NCBI RefSeq assembly: GCF_003945595.2
Contig: NW_024104559.1
Span: forward strand, 372,001-436,000
Reading direction: 5' to 3'
Source of the DNA: Pipra filicauda
Lineage: Eukaryota > Chordata > Aves > Passeriformes > Pipridae
Length of the DNA stretch: 64,000 nucleotides
Part shown: positions 1 through 11,271 of the stretch, piece by piece
Layout of the letters: each line of letters begins with the position of its first letter
Position numbering within the stretch: the first letter of the stretch is position 1
Made by a program: the position numbers and the translations under genes
The notes under the pieces: generated by a model
What the model was told of the DNA's origin: nothing
The model's database searches: none
The model's input: the letters and a program-made list of their open reading frames with translations, nothing else

Positions 1-267
1 ATCTAATAATTAAAAAGTGACATGTATTAGCCCACCCTCGTTGCTGTGAACTAAAGGATGGGATGCAGGGCTGGTGTTTGTGTTTGTTGCTGCTCTGTCC
101 AAACACACCCCCAGCCCAGGGCACGGGGATCTGGCACTCCAGGGAAGCTGCACCTCCAGGATCCCTGGGATGGCTGGATCCAGTCCCCTATGGCTCAGAA
201 CCCATGGGTCTGGAGCCCTACCTGGCAGGTCACTGGAGGGTGGTGGAACTCACGATGATAGTGGGTA

Positions 268-318
268 ATCAGAGAATATTCTGAGTTGGGAGGGACCCAC
301 AAAGATCATCAAGTCCAT
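268..318 (-). mobile_element. CR1 3' tail fragment, antisense
   Basis: On the minus strand this is the end of a CR1 tail: an AGAAT-like start, a degraded 'GAGTTGGGAGGGACC' and then 'AAAGATCATCAAGTCCA'. Only about 50 bp remain. It lies just upstream of a plus-strand CR1 copy, so the two are arranged back to back with their 3' ends pointing outward. Confidence 0.6.
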
Positions 319-340
319 CTGCTTGCAACCACCTCCAGTA

Positions 341-672
341 CCTGAAAGGAGCCTGCAAGAAAGGTGGAGAGAGACTGTTTACAAGGGCTTGGAGTGACAG
401 GACTGGCTTCAAACTGACAGAGATTAGGCTTAGATTGGATATTGGGAAGAAATTCTTCCCTGGGAGGGTGGGGAGGCCCTGGCACAGGTTGCCCAGAGAA
501 GCTGTGGCTGCCCCATCCCTGGAAGTGTCCAAGGCCAGGTTGGACAGGGCTTGGAGCAACCTGAGATAGTGGAAGGTGTCCCTGCCCATGGCAGGGGGTG
601 GGACAGGATAGTCTTTAAGGTTCCTTCCAACACAAACCATTCTGGGATTCTATGATTCTATGATTTTATGAT
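341..672 (+). mobile_element. CR1 retrotransposon, 3' end
   Basis: A 5'-truncated CR1 copy, about 330 bp. It runs from 'CCTGAAAGGAGCCTG' through 'TTAGATTGGATATTGGGAAG', the 'CACAGGTTGCCCAGAGAAGC' block and 'CCCTGCCCATGGCAGG' to terminal octamers (GATTCTATGATTCTATG). It contains no reverse transcriptase sequence. The antisense open frames here (269-640 and 430-633) are CR1 sequence read backwards, not genes. Confidence 0.93.
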
Positions 673-2435
673 CTCCACACAGTCCTGCTGTGAGGCTGAT
701 CACCAGCCCCCCAGACCCAGTCCTGGCCACCTCCCAGATCAGTCCAAAGCACTATGGGAGAGAGACAGAGGAATCCCAAGCACTGGCTGCTCTTGGCATA
801 TCTGGTGTCTTCTCCCCTCACAGCCCCACAGTCCAGAGACCAGACCATTTCCCATCCTACAGAGAAACCCCCCCGGTCAGTCTCTTCCTGGGAAAAATGT
901 CATTCCTGAGCCCCAACCTACTCACAGGTTTAACCCAGGACAAGCAAACAAGATGGAAGATGTTGTGGCCAGACTCTGTTTTGTTTTTGGATCCATGTCA
1001 GCATTTCCACTATAGAAATCCAGACTCCTTCAGCACTAACTTCATAATATCCCTCATTTCCTAAGCGCAAACCTGATTTTGCATGAAGACCCCAAGGCTG
1101 GTTGCTGAGCAGCTCTGTTTGGGTCTGCCCTCCTGGCTGATAACTTCATTCTGCACAGCCTTGCCTTCAACTGGACCCACATCCCCTCTGTAATTCCTGT
1201 AACTCCTTCCACAGACATTCTGGGGAGAGTCTCTCTTGAAAGACTAATTTCCCACCAGGCTCTGTATGCAATATTTTGTTTAAACTTAGACAGATTAGCT
1301 CCTCTGCTCATCTCTATTTTCCTATTAAAACGATATTAAATTAGTCTTATGTGATCTACTTTTGATAAAACCTTCCTGATTTTTTTTTCCTCTCATTTTG
1401 TATTTGCCTCCACGTCCTCAGAGGTCCACGTCTCAGTCAAATTTTCTAAGATGAATGGAAGGGCCTGAAACCAGAGAGTGAAGCAGCAAAGAGAAAATAA
1501 ATGATTAAAAAACCCTCTAGTATTTGAGGTAACCCAAAGTAATCTTCCTGATTTCTTTAACTACCCTGTTTCATACTGGCTATTGAAGCACCTGTGGAGA
1601 TGACAGAGCCACGGGACCTGGCTCAGATGCAAAGTGAGACGTGTTGAAGGTCTCACTCTGCACTTGAGGTGGGCTCATAAGGCATCACCAGGTCCATGCT
1701 CAGCTCAGCTGCTTTCCCTGCACATGCACACCCATCCTTCTTTACCAGCATGGCCTCTTCCTGGGAAAGCACAAACTGTGCTGGCAGTTTGAGTTCCTGA
1801 GGGAAACCCTGAGTGTGTGGTGGGGTGACTGTGCCCAGCCTTGCCCTGGCTTTGCCCAGCCCCAGCTGGGTGTGAGGAAGGCCTGGAATGGGATCCAGTG
1901 TTGGCTGTGGCTGGTTCCTGCTGCCACAACTCCCCACACTGAAGCACCCAGGGTCATCCCTGGTGGGTGTCACCTTCTGTTTAGCAATGCCAGGTGTTCC
2001 CATGGCTGCTGGGACCCCACAGGACCCATCTCCATGAGGAAGGGCAGCAAAAAGTCTGGGACAACGAGGATGGGACCACCTGGCTTCAGCACTCCTACCC
2101 CTCCCTGACCTCCTCTGGGCAAATTCCTGAGGGAGTTGGTGACCCTCAGGTTCACATCTAGGGCAGGTGCATAACACCCAAGCTCTCTCACTGTGAAGCC
2201 TTTCCTCTGAGCTGTGTGTCCCTCTTCCTCTGTGGTCAGTGGGGAGAGGAGGAGTCTCCAGAGCCCAGGAATCCTGAAGCAGGAGGCTGACACCCCTCCA
2301 GAGCATCCATTCCTCTCCACTGACTTCTGGAGCTCACTGCTAACCCCAAACTTCATTTGGGAGACAGATACAGCCTGGCTGGATGGGGATTTATCCAGTG
2401 CTGTGTGTGTGACGAGTGAGGGGAAGGATTTCTCA
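673..2435. other. unique intergenic DNA, nothing recognised
   Basis: No repeat, gene or motif cluster is recognised. A 217-codon minus-strand frame at 1653-2306 is rich in Pro, Gly, Ser and Cys, overlaps a rival plus-strand frame, and resembles no family I know. An AT-rich patch lies at about 1310-1560. Confidence 0.4.
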
Positions 2436-2499
2436 ATCTAACCCAGGTCTGCCGAATCCTCCTTGGCAAATAAGTCACTTTACACGTCCCAGAGGCAAA

Positions 2500-2735
2500 G
2501 CAAGAATTTGTAAATGAAAACTTTTTCAAATAAATCTTTTGTAGGATTTACAAACCTTCTGATCGGATTTGTAACTCCAGACACAGATTTGTATACTTGC
2601 TGTGAGATGTGAAGGATTTAAAAACCCATCTCTTGACTTGTGAAACAATCCAACGTTTTAGAAACCAGGTAGCTAAAGCTAAGACTAAAAGCACACAGCA
2701 CTTGGGCCTGAAGGTTTAGTGACAGGATTTATACA
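2500..2735 (+). repeat. array of GGATTT-like motifs spaced by about 20 bp
   Basis: GGATTT or near matches begin at 2504 (GAATTTGTAAA), 2544 (GGATTTACAAA), 2565 (GGATTTGTAA), 2585 (AGATTTGTA), 2614 (GGATTTAAAA), 2635 (GACTTGTGAAA) and 2725 (GGATTTATAC). The first six are 40, 21, 20, 29 and 21 bp apart, so most steps are close to one or two units of two helical turns. It may be a decayed tandem repeat of about 20 bp or a set of protein sites. The match is by eye. Confidence 0.4.
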
Positions 2736-2780
2736 TTAGAACAGGGAGATAATGTAACTCAGGTGTATTAAATCCTGATT

Positions 2781-4394
2781 TATTAACAAACTCAGAAGTA
2801 ATAGCTTTACAAATAACTCCCAAGACATTTTAAAGCGCTTAACCCTTGCAGTACTAGCATTTGTCAGGCTGCCGTCTCTGGGAATGTCAAGAAATATGTC
2901 TAAATACGGCAGGGAAAATTCAGCTGCATTGAAGGCAAGCCCTGCAGCCCCTCTCCCTGGTGTTTCCCTCTCACACAGGAGCTGGAAGTGACCCCTGAGG
3001 GTCTGGGAAGGGGCTGCAGACACCCCTGGCAGGTTTCTGGAGTGATTTTTGGTCCCACTGTGCTCAGACAGTTGTTGTGGCTGCACATCTCTGCTCAGTG
3101 GGATGGGGCCCTGTCACAACCCCCTCCTGACATGTCCCAGTGCCTCCATGGTCTCTCTGCCTTTAGGGGGGTGATGGTTGGGCCCAGGAACCTCTGCTGG
3201 GGAGGGCACTCTGTTGGGCTGAGATGTTGGGAAGAGCGCTGGGAGCACGTGGGGACCAGGACAAGCTGTTTCCATTACTGAGGGCTCTGGGAAAAAGGGT
3301 TTTCTGGGATGCTCTTCCTGCATCATGTCGTTCTCCTCTCCTGCAGTCCTTCAGGCTTTTCCCAGTTACCTCCTATCCAGGCTACATGGCTTTGAGCTCC
3401 TCAGTGGCTGGAGATGGGGAACCTCTGCTTTGGGATGATGAGGAAGGATTTCATCCAATTGTTCCAGATCTCTGTGTGCTTTTGTATCTTTAGGTCCTTT
3501 GGGTTCAGCAATAACCAGAAGCTCATTTCTTCCTGGTCACAACCAATTCTTCAGTAATTTTACCTTTGACAAACCTGTTGGAAGACAAAGGTTTCCACAG
3601 CAGAACCAGCTCTTCTCCATTCATACCAGGATACCAAAATGGCATTTCCAGAGTGGTTGTAATTTTTAGATAGAAACCCCATAATTACCTGAAGGAGTCT
3701 GCCAGAGCTGCCAATTCCCCTTTCCTCTTCCCTCTGGTGCCCTATTAGCTTTTGTTTAGCATAATTGAGTTCTCAAGGCAGTGCCATGCCCCAGAGAGCA
3801 GGGTGTTGGGATTGCCCTGGGCACTTGACAGGCTCCACGGGTGTCCAAACCCTCGTGCCAGGGGGGAGGAAGCCCTGAGTGTTTTCAGCTGGTGAAAGAG
3901 CTCGATGCTGTTTGTGTCCAAACTTGCCTGGAAACAAAATGACCATTCACAACAGCTTGCTCTGTTAATGGTATAAAGTGCACTAGAAAATGATTGTGAA
4001 AATAATAGCTGCTTCTTGATGAGAGAGCCAAGAGCAGCAGCAAAGGCTGGAGCACCACGTGCAGCAGGAGCTGGAATGGAGAAGGCACTTGACATCTCTT
4101 GTGGGTTCAGCTTGCACAAGCAATTAGATGTGTTTAAAACTTAACTCTTATTCCCCTCGGTGAGCTCTTCTCTTTTCCTCCTCTTTGGCTTTTTCACAAA
4201 TGGCTGCTCATTATTTTGGGGAGGTTTTTCTCTCCTGCTTTGATCAGAACTGGTTATACATGGCATGGGGGCACCCAGAAAGCAGCCTCTGAGTGTGTGT
4301 GGGTGAAGCCTTCCTCCTGCTGAGGCACGTGTGCCACTGCTGTGCCTGCAGCCACTGCAGCAGCTCTGAGAGTCCCTCCTTGATCTCCAAACCT
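2781..4394. other. unique intergenic DNA, nothing recognised
   Basis: Mixed composition with scattered short open frames on both strands, none with a recognisable domain. No repeat signature was seen. Confidence 0.4.
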
Positions 4395-4772
4395 CCACTT
4401 GGTTTGTTCCACCTGGAGAAGAGGAGACTGTGGTCAGACCTCATCAGGGTCTGCAGCTTCCTCATGAGGGGCAACTCCAACCTCTGCTCTCTGAGAGCAG
4501 TGACAGGACCCCAGGGAATGGCTGGAGTTGTGTCAGGGCAGGCTCAGGTTGGATCTCAGGCAAAGGTTCTTCCCCCAGAGGGTGGTTGGCACTGACCAGG
4601 CTCCCCAGGGCAGTGGGCACAGCCCCAAGGCTGCCAGAGCTCCAGGAGGGTTTGGACAATGCTCTGAGGGACAGGGTGGGATTGTTGGGGTATCTATGCA
4701 GGGCCAGGAGTTGGACTGGATGATCCTGGTGGGTCCCTTCCAGCTCAGGAGATTCTGTGATTCTATGATTCC
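4395..4772 (+). mobile_element. CR1 3' end, second subfamily
   Basis: A CR1 copy of a different subfamily from the commonest one here. It has 'CCACCTGGAGAAGAGGAGAC', 'AGGGTGGTTGGCACTGACC', 'GGGATTGTTGGGGT' and 'TGGACTGGATGATCCTGGTG', and ends in GATTCTGTGATTCTATGATTCC. The same subfamily supplies the tails at 20249-20368 (plus) and 24537-24745 (minus). It is 5'-truncated and has no coding capacity. Confidence 0.88.
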
Positions 4773-5480
4773 ATGTTTTTACAGATATATTTAAGATTTG
4801 AGGTGCTTTAGGGATGAAGTATCTGCTGCACTTCCCTTTATGTGTTTGCTTTCTGCATTTCTCACTTTAGACACTGAAAGATTTTCATCTCCTCTCCCGA
4901 GCTGGCTCAGGTTTGTGGTGGACCAAAGCCCTGATTCAATAAAACATTCAGTCACCTGCTGAACTTTAATCACATCCTTAAGTTCAACTTTATTCAGGAA
5001 AGCTCTTAAGCATGAGATAAACCCCCAAGTGTTTTCAATGATTTGGTTAATCTTGAGGGCCGAGTTGGGCTTCGTTGTCCTGCCAAAATGCACAGCAAAG
5101 CTCTCACTGAAGGCAGGGCTGGGGATGGGCTGTCTGTGTGAGCACTTCTCGTGGTGCTGGGCCAGAATGAAGTTCCCATGGGCACTGTGATGGCCATCTC
5201 ACTTGCAGTGAGAGAACTCCATCCATCCCTCCATCCCTCCATCCTGGCACACTCTCTGTTGTCTGTCTGGGACACTCACAGGCTTGAGCATTGTGGCTGC
5301 AGGGGCCAGGCAGGAGGGCAGTTCCTCTAGACATGGCACAGGCAGGGAAGAAGAAGAAGAGGGGGAAAATGGCATCTTTGGGTCATCCCTGCACACCCAG
5401 CTCCTTCTGGAACATCTGCCAGCAGAGACACTGCAAACCCTTGGATGTACACAGCACCTCAGGCACTGCCTCTGCTTCCT
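4773..5480. other. unique DNA with a short CCATCCCT repeat
   Basis: No gene is recognised. A short imperfect (CCATCCCT)n run occupies 5218-5246. Open frames of up to 144 codons cross it and have no recognisable features. Confidence 0.4.
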
Positions 5481-5960
5481 TCTCATGATTTGACCAGAAG
5501 GGAAAGGGTTAAACCCCAAGTAATTAATACAAGAAGACTGTTCACTACTATAAGACGTCTGTGTATCATTAAATTTCATTTGAGCTTTAATTAGACAAAT
5601 TTTTTTCTCGTATAAAAGTCTTTGTTGTGTCAATTAGTTGATTGACTATCATCTGGTTTCTGGGTTGGTGAAACCTGATCCGTTGTGAATGAATTTGTTT
5701 ATCAGGGAAAAAGGACCAGGGAATGGAAAAAAGAATTCAATTAAATGTCAATGTGTGGAGTGACAAGCATTATTCAATAGGGCTTTTAGTTTAATTGCTT
5801 GTATTTCATTAAGAGATGTATTTATCAAGAGAATTCTTAATTTTCAAAAGATCTTGGTTGTCTTCTTGTTCACTTCTGGCTTTTTAGGTACTCTTGTGGT
5901 ACTCAAAAAATACAGAGAACTATTTTTTTTAATTGGAAAAAGTACTTTATTGCGAGATAT
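5481..5960. other. AT-rich segment, possible conserved noncoding DNA
   Basis: A marked shift to AT-rich, repeat-free DNA with many AATTA/TAATT cores, for example around 5520-5600 and 5735-5850. This texture is common in vertebrate noncoding regulatory elements but also in neutral AT-rich DNA. Conservation could not be tested. Confidence 0.25.
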
Positions 5961-6811
5961 CCTGAGACTGTTACATCACTGATGTGTGGTGGCAGCCTTT
6001 TGACGACACCCAGATGCAAATTGCAGGGGACAGGGTGTATCCCGACATCATTTGACAGACTGTCACCCGAGATCCACCACTCCCTTTGCTACTCCATGGC
6101 CTGTGGCCACTCTGTTACTCCTGAACGTTTGTGGGAGGAGGAAATCATGGGAACATTTTGGAAGGTCTGTTTTAAATCTTTTAAAAGGCTGTAAATCCCT
6201 TCGGGAGGGATGGTTTTCATTTGTGCTGTATTTGGATTCCAGCTCATCAGTTGTGGTTGACAAATCAAAACGGAACAGCCTTTGGGAGGGCCTGGCAGGA
6301 GCTCTCTGAACACAGTGTGGTTGGCCTGAGCTGGTGTAGCTACACAGGGCACCCCTGGAGTACTTCAACCACCCTGGAGTAACGTGCTGAGAGCTCTGAA
6401 GTTTTATTTTGATAACTTTCTGTTTATTTCTAATCCAGCCTAAAACCTGCGAGGAGATAAACCTGCAGCTGGGATTGTTTGAGAGGTGGCAGCAGGATTG
6501 CAACAAAGCTTCCAAAATGTTAAATGAAAGGTTATTTTCCTCTATGGAGAGGAGCAGGGAGCCCTTGGATGCAGAGTTTGGTGCCAGGGGCTCACCTGCA
6601 GCACACCTGGTGCCACGGGAGGGTGGTGGGACATGGATGCAGTGCCATGTTGCATCCATGTGGGAATTCCAGCATCACTGCTCCGAGGGTGAGACATCAG
6701 AGCCCAGCTTTACTCTTGTAGAGCACTGGGGATTGGATGTATATTCCTTGTGGAAAGGAGTATCTTTTGGTCTGGATGTGGGAAAATATCAGGCCAAGTG
6801 ATCAATCTATT
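5961..6811. other. unique intergenic DNA, nothing recognised
   Basis: A 198-codon minus-strand frame (6063-6659) and a 130-codon plus-strand frame (6409-6801) overlap here. Neither has a domain, signal peptide or coding-like composition that I recognise. Confidence 0.4.
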
Positions 6812-6940
6812 GCGTATTCAAGGAACTACTGGACGTGGCACTCAGTGTTCTGGGCTGATTGACAAAGTGGTGATGGGTCACAGGTTGGACTCGATGATCT
6901 TGGAGGTCTTTTCCAAACCTAAATGATTCTGTGATCCTGT
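6812..6940 (+). mobile_element. CR1 3' end, older subfamily
   Basis: About 130 bp of a CR1 tail of the type 'GGTTGGACTCGATGATCTTG', 'GAGGTCTTTTCCAAACCTAA', 'ATGATTCTGTGATCCTGTG'. The same subfamily appears inverted at 15998-16150. The 5' part is degraded. Confidence 0.82.
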
Positions 6941-7730
6941 GTGGAGGAGAACTGGAGCAGAGCAGTCCCTGTGACACCAAGTCACAGTGCACACCTGCAG
7001 GGAACTCCACAGTGCATCACTTGGGGGAGGTGACCAATCTCCACCTCAGAACTAATTCAATTCCTTGCCCTTGGGAGATTTGCTTTTCAGATATTGAGGC
7101 TTGGGAGCAGGGAGTGTCTCTCTGTGGATTTGCTCAGTGCCCAGCAGAAATCCTGGCAGAGCCTCTGGGAGTGCCTGTATAATAAGTAGCTCTAATGAGT
7201 GCTAATTACACCCAGCACATGGGTGATGAAGCTCTTTCCTGAAACACATCAGTACAGTTCAGTGTTTTCTGCCTTGTATCTATTCTGTGTCCCCATTTGC
7301 TTGGGAAGTACAGCCAGGACATGGCCTGCTCTCAGAAACTCATTATTTCTCCTATTCTGTGATGAGAAGGAGTTCAGATAAGATTTTTGGAGGCAATGCA
7401 TGAAGCAACTGGCATTTATATCCTCCTTAAACATTTTGTCTGCAATGCTACACTGGCATCATGGCAGGGACTGGAAAGCTGGGGCTTTTACATGAGCAAA
7501 ACAGAACAGCAGAGCAAGGAGAGATGCTCCAGGTTGTTCCCTCTGGGCACAAACACTTTACAAATGTACTTGGAGAGACTTGAGAGTTAAGAGTCTGTAT
7601 TTTACCTGAACCTGCTGAAGAAGGATAAAAAAAATAAAAAGAAAAGGTGGACAAAAATTATAAAACCCAGACCAGCCTTTCCAAGAATGTTTCAAAGCAG
7701 AAGCAGCAGCAGAAGACGAAGGGTGATGAG
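6941..7730. other. unique intergenic DNA, nothing recognised
   Basis: No repeat or gene is recognised. An A-rich patch at about 7620-7720 lies immediately before the next CR1 copy. Confidence 0.35.
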
Positions 7731-7914
7731 AGATTGGCACAGGTTGCCCAGAGAAAGTGTGGACTCCCCATTCCTGGAAGTGTCCAAGGCCAGGTTGGAT
7801 GGGGCTTGGAGCAACCTGGGCTGGTGGAAGGTGTCCCTGCCCATGGCAGGGAGCTGGAATAAGGTGGTTTTTAAGGCCCCTTCCAACCCAAACCATTCTG
7901 GCATTCTCTGATTC
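7731..7914 (+). mobile_element. CR1 3' end
   Basis: The commonest CR1 subfamily of the window, starting abruptly at 'GGCACAGGTTGCCCAGAGAA' and running through 'CCCTGCCCATGGCAGG' to 'CCAACCCAAACCATTCTGGC'. The final octamers have diverged. It is truncated to about 185 bp. Confidence 0.92.
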
Positions 7915-8085
7915 CTCTGCTGCAGAGCCCATGAGCTGTTCCTCAGGTCCTGGCAGTGAGCCTGTGGTAGAAGGACTGCTAGGAGATGCTGAGGGAAGCT
8001 GGATCAGCAGCTTCAGCCCCTCAGCCACAAAAGCTTTGTTTTCATCTCTAAGTAGCTGAAGAAGTTGTGCCTATCAGTGAATCTC

Positions 8086-8360
8086 CATCCTCCCAACCGC
8101 GGCGTGTTCCCTCCGATAAGGGCGCTGTGTAATGGCAATTATGTTTTCATTTGTTGTGAGAAAACTTAATGCTCAGAGTGGCAGAAATGTTATTCATCCT
8201 CTGTTAATTACGAGCTACTTACTGCAGGGAATCATGCAAAAACCAAAAAAGTGTAATTAAATGAAATACAGGGAAGCAGCTTGTGCACTCGCCTTTCATG
8301 CCGGCTGGAATTAGCTCCTGCCATGCCCTAACACCAATTATCGCTCATAACACAGCTTGG
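8086..8360. other. candidate conserved noncoding element
   Basis: Repeat-free, AT-rich sequence with homeodomain-like cores (TTAATTACGAG, GTGTAATTAAATG, GGAATTAGC, CCAATTATCG) and a few CpGs. The texture contrasts with the GC-rich sequence on either side. It resembles a vertebrate enhancer element, but that is inference from composition only. Confidence 0.3.
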
Positions 8361-8929
8361 CCCCACGTGTGACCTTGTCCTGGGCTCTGCAGCAGCACTG
8401 GGGACACGAGTGTCAGGGCATCTGGGTGGGCAGATGCTTGGGATTGTGATCCAGGGGTGCTTAATGCAGCAGAATTCCCACGGGACCGGCTTGCCTGGAC
8501 TCTGCCTGTCCCACTGTGAGCTCTGAGTGGAGCTGCAGGAGTGTCCCTGCAGAGCCCCAGCTGGATCAAAGAGCTTGAGCCATTGCCTTTTTAATGAGGT
8601 TGTGGTTTCCCTCTCCAGGCTGTGGGATGCACCAGGAAAGGATGTGGTGACGCCAGAGCTGTTGTCAATCCCTGATCCCAGGAACAGGACTGGCTGCCCC
8701 TGCAAGTCCAGAGACAGGCAGGTGTTGGAGGTGTCTGTGCTCCCACCTGGTGTAGCACTCAGGATTCCTGGTTTTCCCCCAGGGTTTGACTCCCACAGCT
8801 TGGGAACAACTTGAGAAAACAGCTGTATTTCATATTGGGCCTGGTTTGGGGCTCCCAAGGATGAGGAAAGTCCTAGGACAGCAGCAGGTCCAGTATGGGA
8901 TGCCAAGGTGGCCAGGGCTGGAGGGAAGC
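8361..8929. other. GC-richer unique DNA, nothing recognised
   Basis: Open frames on both strands (192 codons minus, 8328-8906; 95 codons plus, 8527-8814) overlap and have no recognisable domain. Confidence 0.35.
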
Positions 8930-9295
8930 TGAGGGACAGAGCTGGGTCTGTTCAGCCCAGAGAGAGGAGGAGGGAAAGTTTCATTGCTGCCTGGTGGGAA
9001 GGTGCATGGAAGGTGGGATCAGACTCTTCCCAAAAGCACAAAGGGTAGGATGAGAGGCACCAACTGAAGCAGGGGAAGTTCTGCTTAGTTGTAAGAATAA
9101 ATATGTCACCACGTGGTGGTGAAACACTGGAACTGGGCTCAGGGAATCTGGAGTTCTCAGTTCCTGAAGAGATTTGAAACCCAACTGAAGAAGGTCCTGA
9201 AGAACTTGCAGAAGCTGGACCTACTGTAGCATATGGACTGGACTAGAGACCTTCAGAAAACTCTTCTGACCCATAAAGTTTCTGTTAGGATGGTT
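8930..9295 (+). mobile_element. old, diverged CR1 copy
   Basis: It begins with the CR1 pattern 'GGGAAGCTGAGGGACAGAG' then 'TGTTCAGCCCAGAGAGAGGA' and ends near 'TGGACTAGAGACCTTCAG', corresponding to the 'GGACTAGATGACCTCC' part of older CR1 tails. The middle is heavily diverged and the terminal octamers are lost. Family membership is probable; the subfamily is uncertain. Confidence 0.6.
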
Positions 9296-10717
9296 TTCAT
9301 TTCCCTGGACACAGGATAGTCAGTGGTTCCTCATCCTAGCTGAGCTGCCTGAGCTCTCCTCACCTCTCTGGTGACCCAGGGGGGATGTCTCTGTTGAGAT
9401 GCTGAGTTACATTAGAAGTCAGTGAGACACAAAAGCTGCCTTGGAAGGAGTGAGAATGACACAAAAACATTTATTTGAGATGGCAAGGAACAGGCTATCA
9501 AGGAAGAAGGCTGGGACACTGCTTCCCTGATGGAGCTGCTGCCTGGACAGAGCTCACCCTGCCCCTGCAGCTAGCACATCACTCCCACCAGGCCTGGGAA
9601 ACACTCCTGATGGGCATAAATTTGTCCTGTGGGTAAGAAAAGAAGGAAATAACCCGTGTGTGACCTGCACAAGGGCTCAGCAACTGTTGAGGATTGTCAG
9701 TAATGCATTTTTGAGCACCGTGAGCTTAACAGCCTGACATCATGTAGGAAGCACTTTAATTCCCAAAGATTTTTTTTCCCTCAGAAAGTAATAAATAGCA
9801 ACTGTAACTTCTCTGAGAGAAATTTCACTGCAGATCTATGTGATATCTACTGAGAAACTTCCTTCTGTGTTCATCCATTAAGTGTATAACAGGAGGAATG
9901 TTACCCACATTTTGCATCCCTCTGCATAAAGAGAAAGACTTTACAGAGCTTTCCACCTGAAATCTCTGCATGGTGTTGCAAGACTTGAATTTTTCAGGGT
10001 TTACCACTGAGTAATTTTGCCTTTGTCACACAAATATTCCCGTTGAGTTCCTCAGACCATAACAGGGGACTCACCAGACCCAAAACCCCACGAGCACCTT
10101 CAAGCCTTAAAATCGACACAAGCTGCAAACAACGTTATTCAAGTCACTGGAATAGCAACTAAATTCTTCATAACTTGGATCTTTCCAGGAATGCCCAGGA
10201 AAAAAAAAAAAATAAAAGCAGTGAGATTCATCATCTCAGCCCTCAGCTGTGAATTTTCTGCTCAGCTCTGCTGCTGATACTGAGAGAGCAGATGCTTCCT
10301 TACTCTGCAGAAACACGGTGTGTGAAACAGTATTTTAACAGCTTTATCTGGTATTTTATATCTCACTGTCAAACACAGCAATGATTCCACTTCTATTTGG
10401 GTAAGTAATCTGAAAAGAAGGCAGCAATAATCTCTCAGGAGAGCCAGGCACGGGACTAATTACTCCAGCTAGAGATTTGTAAAGACACATTTTCAGTGCT
10501 GGGATTTTATCATTCCACAGGGTAATTAAAAGACAACCCTGTCAAAGGAAGTTTTGCTGCCTTAAATATTCTTTTTCCTCTATGAAGAATAACCCTTTCC
10601 AAGCTCACCACTGGGATGGCTTTATTTCCCAGTGATGAGTGAGGGGTACCCGTGGTGCTTGTCCCCCTGCCAGCTCAATGCTGTGCTTGGTGGGCAGAGA
10701 AGTGGCTGTTTCTGTGT
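9296..10717. other. unique DNA, AT-rich from about 9690
   Basis: No gene is recognised. From about 9690 to 10620 the sequence is AT-rich, with a short A-run at 10199-10212 and several possible homeodomain cores (GGACTAATTACTCC, GGGTAATTAAAAG). Part of it may be conserved noncoding sequence; this is untested. Confidence 0.3.
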
Positions 10718-10838
10718 CACAGAACTCCAGAGTGGTTTGGGTTGGAAGGGACCTTAAAGCTTATCTTGTTCCAACTCCCTGCCATGGGCAGGGACACCTT
10801 CCACTAGCCCAGGTTGCTCCAAGCCCCGTCCAACTTGG
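10718..10838 (-). mobile_element. CR1 3' tail, antisense
   Basis: The reverse complement of the commonest CR1 tail here: 'CAGAACTCCAGAGTGGTTTG', 'GGGTTGGAAGGGACCTTAAA', 'CCTGCCATGGGCAGGGACAC', 'CCCAGGTTGCTCCAAGCCCC'. About 120 bp, truncated at its 5' side. Confidence 0.92.
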
Positions 10839-11063
10839 CACTGAATGTCGAGTGTTGGGAAGGAGGGATGCTTTAGGAGAGAGCCAGGCCCAGGGAGAAG
10901 CCACTGGAGAGGTTTAAAGAGACCCTTCTCTTGGGCATGTTGGGCAGATTGTCAAATGCTCTAAGTCAGAGCTGTGCATCAGCAGCCAACCAGAGGCAGA
11001 ATTTCTGCTTGCAATTTGTTTCTTCAGTGAAGCACTTGCTGAAATCAGAACGTGAAAGAGGGG

Positions 11064-11269
11064 AAATTTAGGTTAGTTATAGAGAAGAAATCCTTCCCTG
11101 TGAGGGTGGGGAGGCCCTGGCACAGGTTGCCCAGAGAAGCTGTGGCTGCCCCATCCCTGGAAGTGTCCAAGGCCAGGTTGGACAGGGCTTGGAGCAACCT
11201 GGGCTAGTTGGAATGAGATGATCTTTAAGGTCCCTTCCAACCCAAACCATTCTTGGCTTCTATGATTCC
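11064..11269 (+). mobile_element. CR1 3' end with internal deletion
   Basis: The commonest CR1 subfamily, from 'AATTTAGGTTAGTTATAGAG' to 'TTCTATGATTCC'. The usual 'GGAAGGTGTCCCTGCC' stretch is missing: 'GGGCTAGTTGGAATGAGATG' joins 'GGGCTAGT' directly to 'GGAATGAGATG', a clean deletion of about 30 bp. Otherwise it is close to the other copies. Confidence 0.92.
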
Positions 11270-11271
11270 AG

